Source: Tetragonia tetragonoides | Taxonomy: Eukaryota > Streptophyta > Magnoliopsida > Caryophyllales > Aizoaceae | Assembly: GCA_038025085.1 (NCBI GenBank) | Contig: CM076140.1 | Coordinates: forward strand, 18,164,001 to 18,228,000 | DNA: 64,000 nt | Reading direction: 5' to 3' | Shown here: piece by piece, positions 49,626 to 58,600 of the stretch | How the letters are laid out: each line of letters starts with the position of its first letter | Position numbering within the stretch: position 1 is the first letter of the stretch | Made by a program: the position numbers and the translations under genes | Notes under the pieces: generated by a model | The model's database searches: none | The model's input: only the letters and a program-made list of their open reading frames with translations | Told to the model about the DNA's origin: nothing

Positions 49626-52600
49626 GAAGAGATACTGAACTGAGCGTGGGAAGGGTCGAGAATAAGAAACTAATTTTTTTATTTTTATTTTAGTTTGGTC
49701 AAATCATTTAAAACTCACATGAGGGGCACGTGAGGGTAGAATGGGAAGAAAATTAAGAGATTTGGCCGGAAATTCACTTAAGGGGTGATTTTCAGGGCGT
49801 TTGTAACTTTAAAGGTGGTACTGAACAAATAGCAACGGTTAAGGGGGTACTGAACAAAAGGTGTAACTTTTAAGGTGGTTTTAGCCAAATATTTATATGA
49901 TGAAAGTAGCTTATCCAGTATAGAAAGAAGACAATAAGTCAACCATTAGGAATCTGAAAAGCCCATGGTTGTCATGCTGCAGTTCTATGAGAAATCTCCG
50001 CTCAAGAAGGCAACAAAACTACACAATAGTACAAGCAAATGAGAATCTTACACTTATTCCTGAATGTACACTGTAAAGTCGTTCATTTCCAACAAAAAAA
50101 AAAATCTTTCGGATCCACAATGTCAAGAAGGAAAAACACTTTCATAGAGTCTCTGATGCAATGTAATACTAGTCCAACAATCAATGAAATAGTGGGCAGA
50201 AGGGAAGATCACATACTGTAATTTCACTTATTCCATTCCCCATCAGATGCAATTCCTCAATCGATGGTAAGAGATCTTTGAGCAATTCAACCTGTGCACA
50301 TACAAATTTCATTAAGTTTCAGTTGAAAGCTGCAAGGTAGGATAGGATATTTACCAAGAAGGAACAAAAACCATAATTTAATGATGAAAGAGAATAAATA
50401 ATTGCACCATTCATTCAGCAGGCAAAATAACGTACAAATGGTTTCAGAAACAAAGAAAAAAAAAAAGTCCAAAGACGATAGTCCAAACAAAAGAGTGCAC
50501 CTGTCTCCATTTTAGACCAGTATAATTCAACACTAAAACATGAATGTTTCTCAGAACTTGTAGGCCTGTCAAATCCTGTGCCATTAGATTGTTGGATAAA
50601 TTCAATGCCACAAGGGCTGGAAGCTCTTGACAGATAGCTGCAATATCCTGAAAACAAAAGAAATATGAAATATTAGCTTATTGTACCTTCTTTGGGAAGA
50701 CAGCTTGTCCTCTCTCGCTGTTTTAGCAGCGTCATTGATAAATTCCCTTTTAAATATAAAAACTATCTTCCCTAACTTTAAATGAGAATGGAAAGACATA
50801 GTTTTGCATAATTTCAATCATGCTTTACAGCTACTGAATTTCTTTTCGTCCCTCAGATACTGGAAGGTCTGGGACTGTGGAAAAGTGGAAACCCGACAAG
50901 TAATATATAAAAATCAGCACTTTTTGCTACATTTCCACCCAAAACTATAGAATTAACTAATATAGCTACATAAAAAACAACGTGCATGGACCAACAAGAG
51001 AAGCAAAGCACAATGCAGTATTCAACTGTCGCCAACTTTCTTCTCTGGAAAATGAAAGAAGCGCTTAAACTGAAAACTAGGTTCTTTGTAGTAACATTAT
51101 TGAATACTATTTTTGTGCCTCATTCCTCCCTCTCTTCTCAAATTGGCCAGAGATAAACGCAGTTAAATATCATCAATTCTTTTAAGGTTCCCTTGTCCTC
51201 TAATTTCAAGCTTCAATTCTCTCTTAGCAATATGTCCTTCAGCGATAGTCCTTTCAGCACCGATCACAAATATATACATAATATGATCTACAGGATGCTG
51301 GGAGAAGCCGAAAAATAGTATCATAAATCCATTAATGTAATCAGAAACACCCTCTCTACTAGGTGACGGTTGAGGGGTAAGGCTGCATACATCTTGACCT
51401 CCCCAGACCCCGCCCTTGGAGGGATATTTACAGGGCTGTCGTCGTTGTAAATGAAAACTATTAATTGTCACCCAGAAGACAAACTAGGGTGGTTTGCCTC
51501 TCTGTCTAGTTGGTATTGCAGCCCTGAGATTGGAAATTGTGCAACCAGGAAACTCCCAGCACATGGTTGATGGTAGTTACCAATACTATCTAAGTGCAGC
51601 AGATGTTAATCTGATGATTTTAAGGATACTCGTATTACAGGAATGGTAATAGTTACTCTCCAGTCTCCAACAAATTAACGCCCAGGCAACAACTTTCTTT
51701 TGTCTCTTTTGGCTACTCAAGCTGAAAATAAGTCACAGAAGACCCTACTCATTTAATGTTTACATCACTTACATCACAAATTCAATTTAGAGGCCCATTC
51801 AACACCACAAAACTGCTGCTAAATTGCTAAGAAAGTTGAAAATCCTAGTCTCAGGAAACATAGAAGCATGGACTTGCAAACCCCACCCTCCGCGATGGTC
51901 TCACTGTCTTACCCTTTTTTTTCGTTTTGTATATTTAAGTGAGGAGGGGGAGGGGTGTTGGGGAAGGAACATCCAATTTTATTAGTTCTCTCAATTCCCT
52001 GTGGTAAAATCCAATCTATGCAATAGAGCATAACTGTTGAGGTAGGAAACCCTCAGACTGGAGTCATAGTGATCTGTTTTAAGCCTCAAATGAAAGGCCT
52101 TGCCGCTGTTCTAGAAGAATCAGATCTCTTTAAAACTACTTCTTCCAGATGTAGAATAGACAACTTTCAGGGGTTATACCATGCCATCTGTTGCTGTAAC
52201 TTGATGCATATAAGCAACTAGTTTTTGAAGAGAAATCTCATTAAAAAAAAATTGGTGCTTGTGACTTCATTGTAAGCCACTTACCTTCCACTCCGTGAGC
52301 AAATTTTCAGTTAAATCAAGCTCCTTCAGGTCTGTGATACAATAATCAATTTAATCAAAATCTCACAACTTCAACTTTCTCAATAGACGAGACTAGTACT
52401 GAACTAAGAAACACCAACTTTTAAGATCTCAGCCATGAAAGAGCTAACATGCTGGTATGCAAAGTTTCCAAGTGCATAAAATAATTTAACAGGAAGTCAG
52501 AAACAGGACCTAACACGAAAATGAGATGCTCATTTCATTATTCACCTTCTTTACACACTCTTAAACACAAATTTATTTGTCAAATTATTTGCCCCCTCAC

Positions 52601-55600
52601 CACAGGCAGAACTTTGACGAAAAACGCAAACAAATGCCCCTTTCGTTTTTTTAGATAAAGAGAAATTTTTATTAGAAAAACTGAATAGCGGAACAAGTAC
52701 AAGCTAAGAGGACAAGGAGTCCTCAAACAAAGGAACTAAATTACAAATCACCCCAGTGATGTTGAACGTCAGTGAGGGACATCCCCCTAAAAGCTCCTGA
52801 AGCCTTGGCCCATAAAGAAGCCAAGTACACCACCCGATCCCAAACAAAACCAATAGGCCTAGTTGTTCCGTCAAAAGTACAGGAATTCCGTTCCAACCAA
52901 ACACACCAGAAGATAGCCAATAACACACACCGCCATAACCTCCTGTTCTCCCTGCCTCTCCCAAAACCAGAAGGAGCCTGTAAAAGCTGAGTAATGGTGG
53001 GAGGACAAATAAAGCATTCCCCCCTAAAACTAAACAACCGGGCCCACAGAGATTGGGTAAACCAACAATGTAAAAATAGGTGCAGACAAGTCTCGGTTGT
53101 CTCGCTAGCCTGATAGCAAAGCACACACACATCCGGGGAAATGGACCACGCCTTCGTCGCTGCATCATATCATGAGTGTTTACCTTACCTAATGCCATAG
53201 TCCACACAAAAGCCCGAACTTTGAGGGGAGCCTTTGACTTCCATATGAAGCTGGCTAAAGGAAAGGGGGGAGTAAGTGAGGGAAGGCAAAGATGATGTAA
53301 GAAGTTTTGCAAAAGAAGAACCCTGAAGGGTCTCCAATCCAAACCCTGGAGTCGACCGTGGCAGCAAAATGAATGGTGTCCGGGACACGAAGCAAAGAAG
53401 TGAGTTCCCCCAATTCCCAGTCAAAAGGAACTCTCCGAAGATGCATATCGCACCAGTCTGACAGAAAAGAAGGCAGCAACCGGTGCGTCATGTAGAGTGG
53501 AAATCTGGAAAACCCGAGGAAATCTGGAAGAGAAAGAAGAGTCCCCATTCCAAACATCCTCCCAGAACCGAACCCGAAGTCCATTGCCCAATCTAAACCT
53601 GACCAAAGGAAAGAAGAAGATGATACATGAGAAATGAATTTCCAAGGGCAAGCATGAGAAACAAAAGAGCCGGCATGAGCATCCCACCCATTCTGTAGAA
53701 GACCGTACTTACTCCTGATAACTCGGTGCCATAGGGACTCAGTCTCCAAAGGGAAACGCCACAACCACTTCCCCACCAGCGAAATGTTCTTAGACACCAA
53801 CCACCCCGAACCCAGTCCTCCTTCTGCCTTAGGCCTACACACTAAGTCCCAACTAACAAGGTGATCTCTCTTACCCCCAGTGGTCCAGACCACAGAAAAT
53901 CACACATCAATCTCTCAAGTATGTCAGCCACACTAACCGGGATCCTAAACAGTGAAAGATAGTAGAGGGGGATACTAGACAGACAAGACTAAAGCATTGT
54001 AATCCTCCCTCCCAAAGAAAAATACACCCCTGTCCACCCATCTAGGCGTTTAGCAACCCTAGTCACAACAGGTTCCCAGAAGGAAGTAGAACGAGGATTT
54101 CCCCCAAAAGGGACACCAAGATAGGTAAGGGGCCAGCGCTGGACACAACATCCAACCAGCCTTGCAAAGGACTAAGACTGGACAGTCCACGTGCACCCCC
54201 GCCAGAGCACACTTATGGAGGTTGATCTTCATCCCGGACACCGCCTCAAACACCTGGAGGATAGTAAGGACCCTCTTGAAACATTCCAGATCAGCAGAGA
54301 GGAAGAGGATCGTGTCATCGGCAAACTAATGGTGGGAGACAACGACTCTCTCCCTCCCCACTCGGAAACTCTCCACTAAACCCGTCTCCACACCAATATC
54401 TAATATCCTACCCTGTGTTTTAAAAAGCGCGCCTCAAGCGCGCTTAAGCGCGAGGCGAGGTAAGGCGATGACCTAATCGCCTCAGAGCACCCAAGGCGAC
54501 GCGATTCCAGGAGGCGAGCTGAAGCGCACGCTTCAAGCCGCCTCGATCAAAGCGCCAGACGGTGCGCTTTTCTCGCTTCATGGACGATGGGTAGAGAAAG
54601 AGAGATGAGAGAGAGAAAGAGGTTTCGATCTGCACAAACTAAGGTGGATCTCCACTGCTGTCCTCAGATTCTTTCCATAAATCAACCCAATCAAAAAATT
54701 TGAGAACAAATCGAGACCCAAATTCAATTTAGGGTTTGATCTCAAAACCCTAGAACCTAGATCTGCGAATTGAAGAGCTGAGAGAAGAATTTAAGAATGA
54801 AAGGTTAGGGCTTGTGATCGACTTGGAGAGGCGAGCCCCTCGGCACGATCCCGGCGTGAGGTGCTCGGCTGCCGGCTGCCGGAGAGAGATTTTTTGTGCG
54901 ATGGGCTGGCCGGAGACAGATCTTCTCTCTTCTCTCTTCGTTCTTCTCTCTCTTCGTCTTCTCTCTCTTCTCTCTTCGTCTTCTCTCTCTTCGTTCTTCT
55001 CTCTCTTCGTCTTCTCTCTCTTCTCTCTTCGTCTTCTCTCTCTTCGGTCTTCTCTCTCTTCGTTCTTCTCTCTCCTGGGCCCTTATTCTTTGCTCTAGAG
55101 ATGCGGAGTTTTATTTTCCACGTGACCCATTTCTCAAGATTCCTTTATGCCATACAGCTGTCCCACACTCTCTCTTTATCTTTTACTGTACCAATGCCAA
55201 TACTGTATATTGACCCACAACTTATTATTACTTTTCCCTCTTAAAATTTATAAATTGTCACTACTATTTATTAAAAAACACATTTTCTGGTTTCCTTTTT
55301 AAGGAATATATTCAGAAAGTTAAATAAAATTTTAAAAAATGTTGTTTTAAGTAGAAAATATTATGTAAAAATATAGTTAAAAATTAAAATATTTATTTAA
55401 AGATGTTCGCTTCGCATACGTGCAGTAATACCAAATACCCATATCGTATTACTGTTAAACACTTAAATCTGTGATCCTACACCATCAAATGACTCACATA
55501 TTTTAATTTTTATAATTTATGTCTATTTCTTATATTAAATTTGTAGAATAAATATAAAATAAATGATAAAAGTTATTTAAAATGTGTTTTGTGAAGAAAA

Positions 55601-58600
55601 AAATGTGTAAAAATTAATTTATAAATTATAAAATTTATTTAAATAAAAATGCGCCTCGCATACGTGAGGCGTGCGCTTTCGCTTCGCGCTTCTCGCCTCG
55701 TCGCTTCGGCCCCCTTGCGCCTCGGTGCGCCTCGCGCTTTTTAAAACCAAGATCCTACCCAATACATCAGCCACAAGGGTGAAAAGAAAAGGAGAGAGAG
55801 GTTCACCTTGCCTAAGCCCACGGGAGGAAGAAAACCAATCACGAGGAGCGCCAATGACCGGGGGCAGAAAAACTAGCGTTAGAAAGGCAACCCCTAAGGC
55901 CCTAACCCACCTGCGCCACCTCCCAACAAAGCCCTTGTTATCCATAACCCTATCCAGGAAGCCCCAACTTACTCTATCATAGGCCTTCTCAAAATCAAGC
56001 TTAAAAACCACACCCTTAAACTTATTACGTCGAGCATCATCAACGGCCTCGTTAGCGATTAAGGCTGCATCCAAGATTTAACGACCCTCAACAAAAGCAC
56101 TCTGTGCCCCAGGAATAGTATCCGAGAGGATTGTACTAAGTCTAAAGGAAAGGACCTTAGTAACGATCTTGTACACACTAGTGGTCAAACTAATAGGCCT
56201 AAAGTCCCTAATCTGGAAGGATCGATCCTTCTTCAGCACTAAGGTAATGAAATTGGAGTTCATACTCTTACACATCACCCCTGTCGCATGAAACTCAGTG
56301 AAAAACCCCCAACAACTCCTCTTTAACAAGCTCCCAACAATCTTGGAAAAAAGCCATAGTAAATCCATCCGCTCCTGGGGCTTTCTCCCTATCCATCCCA
56401 AACACGGCATCTCTAATCTCTTCCGGCTCAAACGGTCTCTCCAACCTCTCTACTCTGAGGTGAAATAGGATCCCACACTACCCCTTCTAGCATGGGTCTA
56501 TCCAAAACCTCCTCCGAAAAAAGGCCCTTATAGAAGTCAGTAATCTCCTTGCCAATCCTATCCACATCATTAACTCTCTCACCATTGCTCGTCTCCAACT
56601 CCTTAACAAAATTCCGTCTCCGCCTCCCATTGACCACCTTAAACAACAACCTAGAGTTAGAGTCCCCATCCTTGGCCCATTTAACCTTCATCTTTTGATG
56701 CTGGCTCTGTTTCTCCCTCATAAGAACCTCCTCCAAGATATTTTTCAGCTCAAGACTAAAGTCCGATCAACCTCAAGAAGTTCCTTTAGAATATCACATT
56801 TCTTAACCCTAACATCCCCAAACACTTCCTTATTCCACTCCTTAAGCTTCCCAATAACTAAAGCAAAACCCTCCCCAACCCTCAACCTCACACTCAGACC
56901 ACCAATCCCGAACACGCTTTCTAAAATCTGCATGAGTAGTCCACATGTTTTCAAACCGAAATGGAGTGGGACCCCACTTAATAGGGGTGGACTGAAGAAA
57001 GATAGGAAAGAGATCAGAACAAGGTCTAGAAAGGACCTGCTGGACAAGAGTAGAAAACTCATCCTCGAACTCGTTAGTGCACAAAAACCGGTCGATGCGC
57101 GAAGACGCGTAGTGGCGTCCACTCACACTCCAAGAAAACTGAGCATTAGACAGAGGGAGATCACGTAGGCCGGTCTCCTAATGAGGTATCAAACTGAGTC
57201 ATACTAGATCTAGACCCCCGCCCCCCAAGCCTCTCACCAGCAAAGCGCACTACGTTGAAGTCCCCCCCAAGGACCCACCTAGGTGAGCAAAAGGCCCGCT
57301 AAAGCAGCAAGCTCATGCCAGAAAGAATCCTGATCAGAATCAACACACAGCCCGTATACAGAGGAGACCCACCACTCGCCCCGGCCCTTAACTCGCAGAA
57401 GTACAGACACACTAAAATTACCTACATGGGACTCGACCTTAGAATAGAAGCGAGTGTCCCAGATGACAAGAATACCCCCACGACGCCCCAACTGAAGGAA
57501 GACACAACCAATCCTTGAAACCAGACTCCCAAAGACTGCGGACCAAAAAAGAGTCAATCTTATCATCTTAGTCTCTTGAATCAAGACCACATCAGGCGAA
57601 GCCTCAAATGACCTCCCTCACCGGACCCCTTTTGTCTCCTCGACCCAAACCATTAACATTCCAACTTAAAATCTTCATTAACAAATGCCCCTTTCATTAT
57701 AATGCACCTTTAATTCTCTTCTTTGTATTCGCTTTTTTTCAGATAAAGTAATGTTTTATTGAATCTGGAAATGGTAATTACTTACAAGCAAGAGGACAAG
57801 TCGTCCTCAAAAGAGAAAGCTAACTCACAAATCGCCCCAGTGACGTTGCACATCAATGAGAGGCACCCCTCTAAAGGCCCCTGAAGCCTTGGCCCAAAGA
57901 GAAGCCAAATACACCACCCGATTGCAATCAAGCCAAGAGGCCTAGAGGCTCCGACAAAAGTCTGTTCCAGCCTAAGCACCAAAAGCTAGCAAAGAAAGCA
58001 CACTGCCACAGCATCCTATTCTCCTTACCCCTGCCGAGGCCAAGAGTCTGAGCCTGGATGAGCTGAGTGATAGTAGGTGGGCAAATGAAACATCCCTCCC
58101 AATACTGAACAACCCTCTCCAAAGAGATTGTGTGAAAGGGCAATGCAAGAAAAGGTGCAAACAAGTCTCGCATGCCTCATTACACAGCACACACACATCC
58201 GGGGACAAGGACCAGCCAATTGAAAAGAATTTTAGCAGGAGTGTTCACCTTACCTAGTGCCATAGTCCACACAAAAGCGCGCACTTTAAGGGGAGCCTTC
58301 GACTTCAAAATGAAATTGGCTAAAGGAAAAGGGGGGTTGTGAGAGGGGAGGCTAAGGTTGTGTAAGAAAGATTTGCAAGAGAAAACCCGGGTATCCCAGA
58401 AGACACGTGAGCTTATTCTCACTCCTTTTTTTTGGCTACAAGGGCGCATGCAACAGCTCGCATATCACATGCCCCAAGCAAGCCAGCCCATCTAAGATGG
58501 TTAGATGGGTTTGGCGGGCTCAAGCCGAGGAATGGTAGAGGAGAGTTTTTTCTCCCTACATGGATGAAGATTTGAACTCCTGACAACTCGGTTATGAGGG

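Larger units (their letters stand above)
48569..49890. mobile_element. Non-autonomous element with 208-bp near-identical TIRs
   Basis: The segments 48,569-48,776 and 49,683-49,890 are inverted copies that differ at about two positions by eye. They begin ATTTGGTTAAAACCACC. The interior holds an 80-bp direct duplication (48,979-49,058 and 49,070-49,149) and an (AG)17 run at 49,587-49,620. No transposase and no clear target duplication were seen. Long TIRs suggest a Mutator-like foldback element. A transcript of this intron could form a 208-bp hairpin stem. Confidence 0.8.
52645..57679 (-). mobile_element. LINE M, near-complete ORF2, interrupted by a Mutator-like element
   Basis: AACAAATGCCCCTTTC flanks it (52,629-52,644 and 57,680-57,695). 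The sense strand begins at once with [18 protein letters not shown], the canonical start of the APE endonuclease, so truncation is exactly at the ORF2 start. Next come [22 protein letters not shown] and SDLFPIF, then RT blocks ([66 protein letters not shown]), the 1.3-kb insertion, [20 protein letters not shown], and the zf-RVT end. Frameshifts and a stop just before FADD show it is inactive. Without the insertion and one copy of its duplication it is about 3.7 kb. Confidence 0.94.

Noticed and set aside
48569..49890. Inverted arrangement as a possible miRNA precursor gene
   Set aside because: Arms of 208 bp with a 0.9-kb spacer fit a transposon with TIRs better than a miRNA hairpin.
54814..55244. 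Three overlapping Ser/Leu/Phe-rich frames
   Set aside because: All frames of one CTTCTCTCTCTTCG minisatellite are open. It is a sequence artefact.
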